Positions 1-4,635 of a DNA stretch of 5,469 bases are shown here, piece after piece; position 1 is the first letter of the stretch, and each line of letters starts with the position of its first letter. Both the position numbers and the translations under genes were made by a program. The notes under the pieces were generated by a model that was given only the letters and a program-made list of their open reading frames with translations, ran no database searches and was not told where the DNA came from. This stretch comes from Synechococcales cyanobacterium PMM_0036 (GTDB taxonomy: Bacteria > Cyanobacteriota > Cyanobacteriia > Elainellales > Elainellaceae): NCBI GenBank assembly GCA_949127645.1, contig CASBQM010000858.1:1-5469 (forward strand), given 5' to 3'.

Positions 1-1041
1 CGAAACAACCTGAGTCTCAGACCAACCCGTTAGCTCAAAGTGGTGATGGAGAGGAGCCATTTTGAGCAGCCGTTTGCCAATGCCATTCACATCTTTAGTT
101 GCCTTGTAGTAAGTCACCTGAGCGATCACAGAAAGCGTCTCTGCCAGAAAAATACCGCTGAGAATCAGCAAGCCAAACAGAGAGTGACTCAACAACGCCA
201 CAGCCGCCAGCGCACCCCCCAAAGCCAGAGAACCTGTATCGCCCATGAAAACCCGCGCCGGATTGTGGTTGTGTGCCAAGAATCCTAGGCAGCTTCCGCT
301 CAAGCAAGCGCAAAAAATCATTAAGTCAGGAGAAGTGGGCGCAACTAGGGCACCTAGACCCATAAGGGCGATCGCTACTGTTCCTCCCGCCAAGCCGTCT
401 AGTCCATCCGTCAGGTTAGTTGCGTTGCTTTCTGCCACCAATACAAAAGCGGCGAGAAGCCAGAATAGCGCTCCTAAGGGCAGAGCAAATCCAAAGGGCA
501 GAACTAGCGTTGTGATGTCGATCGGCTGGGTCAAAAACATCCAGAAGCAAAACAACAGCCCCAGCGCAATTTGCAGCGCTAGCTTTAGCTTTGAAGAAAT
601 ACCTTTGTTGGACTTGAGGCGCAGAATTTGCCAATCGTCTAGCCAACCGATCGCCCCATAGGCAATTGTCAGAGCCGAGACCGCTACCACGTTGGGCGCA
701 AGCCCCGTCCATACTAAAGCCACAAAAACCGCGACTGGAACGAAGAAAATACCGCCCATCGTGGGCGTTCCTGCCTTCTTTAGGTGAGCTTGCGGTCCAT
801 CTTGGCGAATCACCTGACCTGCCTTTAGCTCTCGCAGCATCGGCACTACCCAATGACCCGCTGCTGCGGCCAAAAGCCCACAAATCCACAGGGGCAGAGT
901 TAGCCCTACGCCTGAGAATAAGGGTCGTCCTGCAAACCAATCCAACCCTAAAGATGCAATGCTGAGTCCGGCACTCAGGCTTAAAAACAGATGATTGCCT
1001 GAAAGACCGATCGGTCTGTCTGGAATTAATTTGGCATCCAC
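1..1041 (-). CDS. mraY: Phospho-N-acetylmuramoyl-pentapeptide transferase MraY (3' end beyond window)
   Basis: MraY is the polytopic inner-membrane enzyme that transfers phospho-MurNAc-pentapeptide from UDP to undecaprenyl phosphate, making lipid I for peptidoglycan. I translated 347 residues in one open frame. Family motifs appear in order: PTMGG (93-97), the Asp pair in GWLDDW (135-136) followed by LKSNKGIS, NATNLTDGLDGLAGG (206-220), the catalytic-type GDTGS (267-271, Asp268), and the HHH of APLHHHFE (332-334). Hydrophobic segments fill the stretches between them. The start is GTG at 1041-1039, giving VDAKL, which resembles the MDAKL opening I recall for other cyanobacterial MraYs. An in-frame TAA lies one codon upstream (1047-1045), so no longer start is possible. 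GGAG-like bases lie somewhat far upstream. The frame is still open at base 1. From family length about 20 residues, the last membrane helix, should be missing. Identification is secure. Confidence 0.97.
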   Translation of the reverse strand, partial: MDAKLIPDRPIGLSGNHLFLSLSAGLSIASLGLDWFAGRPLFSGVGLTLPLWICGLLAAAAGHWVVPMLRELKAGQVIRQDGPQAHLKKAGTPTMGGIFFVPVAVFVALVWTGLAPNVVAVSALTIAYGAIGWLDDWQILRLKSNKGISSKLKLALQIALGLLFCFWMFLTQPIDITTLVLPFGFALPLGALFWLLAAFVLVAESNATNLTDGLDGLAGGTVAIALMGLGALVAPTSPDLMIFCACLSGSCLGFLAHNHNPARVFMGDTGSLALGGALAAVALLSHSLFGLLILSGIFLAETLSVIAQVTYYKATKDVNGIGKRLLKMAPLHHHFELTGWSETQVVS

Positions 1042-1125
1042 GTCTTACTCACTCCACTCCACACCACACACTACAAAAGCAATTGACTCTTCTTCGGAAA
1101 CTTAACCAACTTGGACTAAAAGCAG

Positions 1126-1158
1126 CTTGACCCCAACTTGACCCAGACTAAGCTCAGA
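1126..1158. repeat. Degenerate 11-bp tandem repeat, about three units
   Basis: Units begin at 1126, 1137 and 1148 (CTTGACCCCAA, CTTGACCCAGA, CTAAGCTCAGA). The first two agree at 9 of 11 bases and the second and third at 7 of 11. The repeat lies in the 206-base spacer between mraY and the DUF3134 gene, upstream of mraY on its strand. No protein or RNA gene is visible in that spacer, and I could not pick a convincing mraY promoter. Confidence 0.45.
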
Positions 1159-1247
1159 CTAGAACCCTGCAATTGCTTGTTCTTCGCATTTTGCTTCTCT
1201 GCGTAGACCTTCCGGATAGAAATGTCTACATAAAGAATATATGAAGA

Positions 1248-1484
1248 TCAATCATCTAGATCAAGTGCATCGTCATCATCGTCGTCAATTTCAAAAGAAT
1301 TATCCTCTCCTGCCATAAGTTCGTTAATTTCTTGCTCGTCGTCACGGTAGTCAGGTGCCGTAATGTCACGAGATAGCAGCCGCCCAGTTCCCTCTAGCCA
1401 ATCTAAGATTGAAGCATTTTGCTGAGGGGGAATTACAGGCGCGGGCTGGTTACGCGGCACTTCGTATAAAGCAGGATTATGCAT
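1248..1484 (-). CDS. Small acidic protein, DUF3134 family-like
   Basis: This gene encodes a 78-residue protein that I recognise as resembling the short cyanobacterial DUF3134 family, which has no known function. The conserved-looking core is SILDWLEGTGRLLSRD (25-40), preceded by a Pro/Asn/Gln-rich N-terminus with PRNQPAPVIPPQQ (10-22). The C-terminal third is strongly acidic and ends in six consecutive Asp (67-72), then ALDLDD. There is no signal peptide, membrane segment or cysteine, so a soluble cytoplasmic protein is likely. ATG at 1484-1482 is the first Met in frame. Only a weak purine stretch (AGAGA) lies upstream, as is common in cyanobacteria. The gene is divergent from the fibrillin gene and reads toward mraY on the same strand, but the 206-base gap argues against a tight operon. 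A TATATT hexamer at 1553-1548 could be its -10 box, without a good -35. Confidence 0.8.
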   Translation of the reverse strand: MHNPALYEVPRNQPAPVIPPQQNASILDWLEGTGRLLSRDITAPDYRDDEQEINELMAGEDNSFEIDDDDDDALDLDD

Positions 1485-1697
1485 GGTTATCTCTAAATGA
1501 TCTCACTAGGTTTCTTAATTTTTGTGTAGATGCCTGATATTCGTGCAAATATAGTGCCCACACATATGTTCTAATCAATCAGCCTTAAACAATTAGCTTC
1601 AGCTCATGAGTCTTGAGCGATCGGCTAAAGACTAAATCAGCCTACTAATGAATACTCACTAGCTCTGGATAGTGTTAGCTTAGTTTTTCCAGTCTGT

Positions 1698-1722
1698 CAA
1701 CTACCAGTGCCAACTACCAGTG
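1698..1722. repeat. Perfect 12-bp direct repeat in the 5' region of the fibrillin gene
   Basis: CAACTACCAGTG occurs at 1698-1709 and again at 1711-1722, separated by one base. It ends only seven bases before the Shine-Dalgarno of the fibrillin gene. It could be a direct-repeat binding site or a recent slippage duplication; the sequence alone does not decide. The rest of the 258-base divergent spacer (1485-1742) shows no RNA gene, and I find no confident promoter for the fibrillin gene. Confidence 0.7.
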
Positions 1723-1742
1723 TAAAGCGGAGATGAGTCAAT

Positions 1743-2345
1743 ATGCTGGGTAAAACAACTCTATTAGAAGCGATCGCCGGGAAAAATCGCGGTTTGTTGG
1801 CATCTGAGAGCGATCGGCAAATGATTTTGGCGGCCGTAGCTCAGTTAGAGGACCACAACCCAACCCCCCGACCCACAGAAGCCGCAGACAAGCTTGACGG
1901 CAACTGGCGGCTGCTCTACACGACCAGTCGAGGATTGCTAGGCATTGAGCAATTCCCCTTGCTGCGTCTAGGGCAAATCTATCAATATATTCAGACGGAG
2001 ACCGCCAAAATTTATAATGTTGCTGAAATCTCAGGCTTACCCTATCTCGAAGGCTTGGTTAGCGTTGCGGCAAGCTTTCAGCCTTTATCTGCCCGACGGG
2101 TCAAAGTCAACTTTGAGCGATCGATCATTGGCTTGCAGCGCTTGCTAGACTACAGCTCTGCGAATGAAAAAGCGGCTCACGACTTTATACAGCAGATTGC
2201 GTCGGGTGATAGTCTCAAGGCGATCGACTTTAGCATTGCCGGACGAGAGCAGAAAGGCTGGCTTGATATCACCTATCTAGATGAAGATTTGCGCATCGGG
2301 CGTGGCAATGAAGGCAGTGTATTTGTCCTCACTAAGGTGCCTTAG
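1743..2345 (+). CDS. PAP/fibrillin family protein (plastid lipid-associated protein homologue)
   Basis: This 200-residue protein fits the PAP/fibrillin family. In plants and cyanobacteria these lipocalin-like proteins associate with thylakoids or lipid bodies and have roles in photoprotection and handling of lipids or quinones. The N-terminal helix region (1-45) is followed by the family hallmark LDGNWRLLYTTS (51-62), then GLLGIEQFPLLRLGQIYQ (64-81), the strand SVAASFQPLSARRVKVNFER (107-126), and the conserved C-terminal block GWLDITYLDEDLRIGRGNEG (172-191). The last of these is the best diagnostic. There is no signal peptide or membrane span. The start ATG is preceded by GGAG at 1729-1732, ten bases away, which supports it. 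The length suits the cyanobacterial members, which lack the plant transit peptide. The exact ligand cannot be inferred. The gene stands alone: its upstream neighbour is divergent and a hairpin follows its stop. Confidence 0.9.
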   Translation: MLGKTTLLEAIAGKNRGLLASESDRQMILAAVAQLEDHNPTPRPTEAADKLDGNWRLLYTTSRGLLGIEQFPLLRLGQIYQYIQTETAKIYNVAEISGLPYLEGLVSVAASFQPLSARRVKVNFERSIIGLQRLLDYSSANEKAAHDFIQQIASGDSLKAIDFSIAGREQKGWLDITYLDEDLRIGRGNEGSVFVLTKVP

Positions 2346-2359
2346 GAAAGGTGCCTTAG
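2334..2359. repeat. 12-bp direct repeat spanning the fibrillin stop codon
   Basis: AAGGTGCCTTAG occurs at 2334-2345, where it encodes the last residues and the stop codon, and again at 2348-2359 just outside the gene. A partial third copy, AAAGGTGCTT, lies at 2390-2399 inside the following hairpin. It looks like a local duplication of the gene end. Confidence 0.65.
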
Positions 2360-2370
2360 AAAAAGTGCGA

Positions 2371-2406
2371 TAAGAGAAAGCACGACAAGAAAGGTGCTTT
2401 CCCTTA
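2371..2406 (+). terminator. Hairpin downstream of the fibrillin gene, possible terminator
   Basis: TAAGAGAAAGCAC (2371-2383) can pair with GTGCTTTCCCTTA (2394-2406) over 13 positions with one A-C mismatch, leaving a 10-nt loop. It lies 26 nt after the fibrillin stop and just before a candidate promoter for the aroF leader. A transcript-end or barrier role is therefore likely. No T-run follows, so it is not a canonical intrinsic terminator. Confidence 0.45.
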
Positions 2407-2414
2407 GAAGGTAC

Positions 2415-2444
2415 TTGACCAAATCCTAAAGCATTTGTTAGGTT
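2415..2444 (+). promoter_or_regulatory. Candidate sigma-70 promoter for the aroF leader transcript
   Basis: TTGACC (2415-2420) matches the -35 consensus at five of six positions. After 18 bases comes TAGGTT (2439-2444), a poor -10 preceded by a TGT extended element (2436-2438). A small inverted repeat, CCTAA at 2425-2429 and TTAGG at 2438-2442, overlaps the -10 and might be an operator. The predicted start near 2451 would leave about 60 nt before the first leader peptide. This is a pattern match only. Confidence 0.33.
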
Positions 2445-2462
2445 AAGCAGTAAGTTCAGGCA

Positions 2463-2492
2463 AAGTAAGTCGTTTCAAAGCAAGTCGTCTCG
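2463..2492. repeat. 15-bp imperfect tandem repeat upstream of the first leader peptide
   Basis: AAGTAAGTCGTTTCA (2463-2477) is followed directly by AAGCAAGTCGTCTCG (2478-2492), with 12 of 15 bases identical; AAGTCAGC then follows. If the candidate promoter is right, the repeat is transcribed into the 5' leader ahead of leader peptide 1. Its role is unknown. Confidence 0.6.
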
Positions 2493-2510
2493 AAGTCAGC
2501 TACTAAAGCC

Positions 2511-2567
2511 ATGCGCTACGCCAACCCCTATTTTTATTTCTGGTTTAGCAAGGTTCACCTGAGGTGA
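2511..2567 (+). CDS. Aromatic leader peptide 1 of the aroF attenuator
   Basis: A short ORF encodes MRYANPYFYFWFSKVHLR, 18 residues, then TGA. Seven residues are aromatic and six of them are consecutive (Tyr7-Phe8-Tyr9-Phe10-Trp11-Phe12). Such a run is hard to explain except as a sensor codon block, as in the trp and phe leader peptides of enterobacteria. The ORF is followed 28 nt after its stop by a textbook intrinsic terminator, and its stop codon is buried in a long alternative hairpin. The first in-frame ATG after the upstream TAA (2466-2468) is at 2511. No clear Shine-Dalgarno is visible, which is the main weakness. The downstream gene is a DAHP synthase, whose products include all three sensed amino acids. 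Role by inference: ribosome stalling on uncharged Phe, Tyr or Trp codons favours readthrough. The peptide itself probably has no function. Confidence 0.82.
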   Translation: MRYANPYFYFWFSKVHLR

Positions 2568-2599
2568 GTCCAGCTTTGCATGGAACCTCAAGGTGAACC
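2552..2599 (+). promoter_or_regulatory. Long hairpin of attenuator 1, candidate antiterminator
   Basis: GGTTCACCTGAGGT (2552-2565) pairs with ACCTCAAGGTGAACC (2585-2599), giving 14 base pairs with one bulged A. The loop can fold further, with TCCAGC (2569-2574) against GC-A-TGGA (2578-2584). The 5' arm covers the last codons of leader peptide 1, and the first base of its stop closes the stem. The 3' arm shares AACC (2596-2599) with the terminator stem, so the two structures compete. A ribosome reaching the stop codon would melt this hairpin and free the terminator. A stall early in the aromatic block would leave it intact. A stall at codons 11-12 might already cover the outer pairs, so the exact switch is uncertain. 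Confidence 0.62.
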
Positions 2600-2629
2600 G
2601 CAGAATCAACTCTGCGGTTTTTGTTTTTT
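2596..2629 (+). terminator. Intrinsic terminator 1 (attenuator) upstream of aroF
   Basis: AACCGCAGA (2596-2604) and TCTGCGGTT (2611-2619) form a perfect 9-bp stem with a 6-nt loop. The T-run TTTTTGTTTTTT spans 2618-2629. This is a canonical rho-independent terminator sitting more than 220 bases ahead of aroF and just after an aromatic leader peptide, so it should act as an attenuator and not as the end of the fibrillin gene. Confidence 0.9.
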
Positions 2630-2677
2630 CAGGCTCTTTTATTCAAATTCTCTTAGTACCCCAAGCTTCTCAACAGC

Positions 2678-2740
2678 ATGACCTACCTATTCACCTGGTT
2701 TTTTGGATTTTACTTCTGGAGCATCACAAGCTCTGGATGA
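2678..2740 (+). CDS. Aromatic leader peptide 2 of the aroF attenuator
   Basis: A second short ORF encodes MTYLFTWFFGFYFWSITSSG, 20 residues, then TGA. Nine residues are aromatic: Tyr3, Phe5, Trp7, Phe8, Phe9, Phe11, Tyr12, Phe13 and Trp14. It lies between terminator 1 and terminator 2, and its stop ends 23 nt before the second terminator stem, a spacing close to that of the first cassette. An in-frame TAG at 2654-2656 limits the start, and ATG at 2678 is the first Met. There is no obvious Shine-Dalgarno. The DNA does not look like a copy of leader 1; only the design is shared. By inference it is a second stalling sensor for Phe, Tyr and Trp charging that controls the same gene, aroF. It is too short and too biased to be an ordinary protein gene. 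Confidence 0.82.
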   Translation: MTYLFTWFFGFYFWSITSSG

Positions 2741-2773
2741 GAGAGTCGTGCAAACGTTTCTTGAACCCGGAGC
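2730..2773 (+). promoter_or_regulatory. Candidate antiterminator pairing of attenuator 2
   Basis: GCTCTGG (2730-2736), just before the stop codon of leader peptide 2, can pair with CCGGAGC (2767-2773). That is seven pairs including one G-U, and the second strand is inside the 5' arm of terminator 2. The geometry fits classical attenuation. A ribosome stalled in the aromatic block (2684-2719) leaves 2730-2736 mostly free to block the terminator. A ribosome at the stop (2738-2740) covers it and lets the terminator form. Confidence 0.6.
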
Positions 2774-2795
2774 CAAACAAGGCTTCGGGTTTTTT
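2764..2795 (+). terminator. Intrinsic terminator 2 (attenuator) upstream of aroF
   Basis: AACCCGGAGCC (2764-2774) pairs with GGCTTCGGGTT (2781-2791), eleven pairs with one G-U, around an AAACAA loop. The T-run occupies 2790-2795. It is a strong GC-rich rho-independent terminator only 58 bases before the aroF start codon, which no ordinary gene organisation would need. It should set how much transcription enters aroF. Confidence 0.92.
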
Positions 2796-2841
2796 ATTGC
2801 CCTAGATAACCTTGATCCAGACAACCCCAGTACCTTAACTC

Positions 2842-2846
2842 AGGAG
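2842..2846 (+). promoter_or_regulatory. Shine-Dalgarno of aroF
   Basis: AGGAG lies seven bases before the ATG at 2854 and fixes that start. An in-frame TAA at 2836-2838 excludes any longer protein. It is the clearest ribosome binding site in the window, in contrast to the two leader peptides. Confidence 0.85.
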
Positions 2847-2853
2847 AATTCCA

Positions 2854-3729
2854 ATGCAGAAAGCTAAACTCGCGCTCAAAGCCAACGCCAACCACAAGAC
2901 GATCGTCCAACTCTCAGATTCCGTTAGCGTCGGCGGGCAAGATTTACTAATTGTCGGCGGTCCCTGCACTGTAGAAAGCATGGCGCAGATGGAGGAGGTT
3001 GCTAGTCGACTGGCGATCGCCCCCATCCAGGCGCTACGGGGCGGAGTCTATAAGCCTCGTACTTCCCCTTATGACTTTCAGGGCTTGGGACTAGAAGGGC
3101 TAAAGATTTTGCAGAGCGTGAGCGATCGCTCTGGACTACCCGTCATTACGGAAGTCATGGCAATTTCCCAAATCGCTGATATCGCTGCCCATGCAGATGT
3201 GTTGCAAGTCGGCAGCCGCAATATGCAAAACTTCGACCTGCTTAAGGCTCTAGGCGAAGCCAAAAAACCCGTGCTGCTGAAGCGTGGACTTGCCGCGACG
3301 ATCGAAGAATTCGTCATGGCAGCCGAGTATATCCTCAGCTACGGCAACCCCAACGTGATTATGTGCGAACGCGGTATTCGCAGCTTCGACTCCTACACGC
3401 GAAACGTCTTGGATTTGGGGGCAGTCGTTGCTCTAAAGCAAATCACCCATCTGCCCGTCATGGTTGACCCCAGCCATGCAGCAGGCAAACGTGAACTGGT
3501 TGCCGATTTGGCAAGAGCCGCGATCGCCTGTGGTGCCGATGGCGTGATTGTGGAATGCCATCCTGAACCAGAAAAGTCGGTTTCTGATGCGCGACAGGCG
3601 CTCTCATTAGACGATATGGTGGCATTAGCTCATAGCTTGAGTGCGATCGCCACAGCCGTTGGCAGAACGATTCCTCAACCGCAGATAGGATGGACCAGGG
3701 TGCCGCAAGTTGCCTATGTCTCTAGCTAG
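2854..3729 (+). CDS. aroF: 3-deoxy-7-phosphoheptulonate (DAHP) synthase, type I-beta, without regulatory domain
   Basis: The enzyme condenses phosphoenolpyruvate with erythrose 4-phosphate to DAHP, the first step of the shikimate pathway to Phe, Tyr and Trp. The 291-residue chain is one TIM-barrel domain. It carries GGPCTVES (35-42), RGGVYKPRTSPYDFQG (62-77), LQVGSRNMQNFDLL (117-130), KPVLLKRG (138-145), CERGIRSFDSYTRN (171-184), VDPSHAAGKR (204-213) and ECHPEPEKSVSDARQAL (234-250). Probable metal ligands are Cys38, His208, Glu234 and Asp245. As I recall them, the Thermotoga maritima ligands are Cys102, His272, Glu298 and Asp309, a constant offset of 64. The protein therefore aligns without gaps there and lacks that enzyme's N-terminal ferredoxin-like regulatory domain. 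No chorismate mutase fusion is present. Residues 275-291 form a tail of unclear role. A KDO-8-phosphate synthase is the nearest alternative, but the RGGVYKPRTSPY motif and the aromatic leaders favour DAHP. Transcription appears to be controlled by the two upstream attenuators. Confidence 0.95.
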   Translation: MQKAKLALKANANHKTIVQLSDSVSVGGQDLLIVGGPCTVESMAQMEEVASRLAIAPIQALRGGVYKPRTSPYDFQGLGLEGLKILQSVSDRSGLPVITEVMAISQIADIAAHADVLQVGSRNMQNFDLLKALGEAKKPVLLKRGLAATIEEFVMAAEYILSYGNPNVIMCERGIRSFDSYTRNVLDLGAVVALKQITHLPVMVDPSHAAGKRELVADLARAAIACGADGVIVECHPEPEKSVSDARQALSLDDMVALAHSLSAIATAVGRTIPQPQIGWTRVPQVAYVSS

Positions 3730-3735
3730 CCAATT

Positions 3736-3771
3736 CACTGAATAAGACACTGAGTACAACACTGAACTTTT
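3736..3771. repeat. 12-bp tandem repeat, three degenerate units
   Basis: CACTGA recurs at exactly 12-base spacing (3736, 3748, 3760), in units CACTGAATAAGA, CACTGAGTACAA and CACTGAACTTTT. It starts six bases after the aroF stop, in the convergent spacer. No function is apparent. Confidence 0.55.
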
Positions 3772-3778
3772 CAACTTT

Positions 3779-3815
3779 CCTTCTCCCCATTTGGGAGAGG
3801 GGCTAGAGGATGAGA
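3779..3815. repeat. REP-like palindromic element, possible bidirectional terminator
   Basis: TCTCCC (3782-3787) and GGGAGA (3793-3798) form a stem that extends to CCTTCTCCC (3779-3787) over GGGAGAGGG (3793-3801) with one T-G pair and the loop CATTT. It continues as GGCTAGAGGATGAGAGG. From memory, this CTCCC...GGGAGAGGGG(C)TAG...TGAG pattern resembles dispersed intergenic repeats common in many bacteria, cyanobacteria included. It lies between the convergent aroF and anti-sigma genes, where it could stop transcripts from both sides, though neither strand has a T-run. Confidence 0.6.
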
Positions 3816-3839
3816 GGCAAAGGATCTGTCAGCCCACTT

Positions 3840-4607
3840 TCACAAGCTTGTCACCATAACCGGCGTACCTTGATGCCGCTGAGGCGATGCAGCATCCTCC
3901 ATGCTAACAGCCACTTTTGAAACCAATCCTTGAGAACGGAAGGCTTGAGGAACGACGATCGCCTGAGAAACATTGCCCTGGGTGTCAACCTTGAAGACTT
4001 CTGTCAAAATCGCATTTTTGCGATCGGTGGTAAATGGGGCATCTGGCTTAAGCACTGTCCATAACACATAAACCTTGCCAGGAGGCAGAGGAGGGAGGTT
4101 TTTGACCGTCAGAACAGCCTCTAAATTATTAGGGTTTACGGCAACGATCGCAGAAGCCATGTTTGCCGCCTTCGTTCCTTGCAGAGAGTAGGTGAGAGCG
4201 GTTAACCGCTGGGTTTCAGCTTGCGATGCCTGTAGCGTTTGCCACAGCCGATAGTTATTGATGCCTAGAGTCACGATCGCCACCGCCGCCGCAACATTCA
4301 TTGCCCTGCTCCAGGAGAATGGGCGGATGGGCTTTCTGACTGCGGTAGGTAGATCTAAAATAGCTATTTGCCCATGGGTCGATTGCTCATGAGCGCTCAG
4401 AAGGGCTGACCGGAGATGGGCAGGTGGCTGAACTTTAGGTGCGTAGGACATTTCTAGGGCTTTTTGCATCTGGCTGATCTCTGCCGCGATCGCCGGATTC
4501 TCAGCCAAATGCCGCTCAAATTCTGCGGCTTCATCGGAGTCGAGATCGCCCAGGACATATCCTGCAATCAATAGCTGTAATTGTTCCGAGGACATCGACC
4601 AGACCAT
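3840..4607 (-). CDS. Membrane-anchored anti-sigma factor, RskA type
   Basis: The 255-residue protein has the layout of an RskA-type anti-sigma factor. The cytoplasmic N-terminal domain (about 1-75) opens with SSEQLQLLIAGYVLGDLDSDEAAEFERHLAENP, shown here as its start near residue 6 and key elements GYVLGDLD (16-23) and FERHL (30-34). One membrane helix lies around 102-118 (AMNVAAAVAIVTLGINN). The extracytoplasmic C-terminal domain (about 145-255) contains LPPLPPGKVYVLWTV (171-185), typical of RskA C-terminal domains. It should hold the adjacent sigma factor inactive at the membrane until a signal triggers proteolysis. His33 remains from the usual HxxxCxxC zinc site, but both cysteines are absent (Asn37, Ile40), so it should not bind zinc. 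The gene begins 28 nt after the sigma factor stop, on the same strand, consistent with an operon. The start is uncertain: Met1 or Met5, neither with a good Shine-Dalgarno. Confidence 0.9.
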   Translation of the reverse strand: MVWSMSSEQLQLLIAGYVLGDLDSDEAAEFERHLAENPAIAAEISQMQKALEMSYAPKVQPPAHLRSALLSAHEQSTHGQIAILDLPTAVRKPIRPFSWSRAMNVAAAVAIVTLGINNYRLWQTLQASQAETQRLTALTYSLQGTKAANMASAIVAVNPNNLEAVLTVKNLPPLPPGKVYVLWTVLKPDAPFTTDRKNAILTEVFKVDTQGNVSQAIVVPQAFRSQGLVSKVAVSMEDAASPQRHQGTPVMVTSL

Positions 4608-4635
4608 AGGTTTGATTATCTTTTATCTTTGGCGA

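Noticed and set aside
245..661. Plus-strand ORF of 138 codons
   Set aside because: It is antisense to mraY, whose full set of family motifs is present on the minus strand. Low-complexity basic composition marks it as a shadow.
416..940. Minus-strand ORF of 174 codons in another frame of mraY
   Set aside because: It overlaps the real mraY frame and has no recognisable motifs.
1203..1229. Inverted repeat GTAGAC/GTCTAC as terminator of the DUF3134 gene
   Set aside because: The arms are only six bases, AT-containing, around a 15-base loop with no T-run. Too weak to call.
1613..1638. Promoter TTGAGC...TAAATC for the fibrillin gene
   Set aside because: The spacing is only 14 bases and the -10 is weak.
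1831..1852. tRNA-like 5' half, GGCCGTAGCTCAGTTAGAGG
   Set aside because: It resembles a tRNA acceptor and D arm, but it lies inside the fibrillin coding frame (AAVAQLED) and no anticodon arm, T arm or closing acceptor strand follows.
2254..2406. Terminator 1 of the aroF leader as the end of the fibrillin transcript
   Set aside because: The terminator lies 250 bases beyond the fibrillin stop, and a closer hairpin at 2371-2406 and the aromatic ORF in between argue against it, although some readthrough transcript may end there.
2589..2629. T-box riboswitch, because AAGGTGAACCGCAG...CTGCGGTTTTT resembles the T-box AGGGTGGNACCGCG followed by a terminator
   Set aside because: The UGGN bulge that pairs with the tRNA end is UGAA here, and I see no stem I or specifier loop in the short upstream leader. 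An aromatic-rich leader peptide is present and explains the terminator.
2593..2805. 70-residue plus-strand ORF across the aroF leader
   Set aside because: It starts inside antiterminator 1, runs through both terminators in a different frame from both leader peptides, and its sequence resembles no family I know. The terminator and leader-peptide reading explains the bases better.
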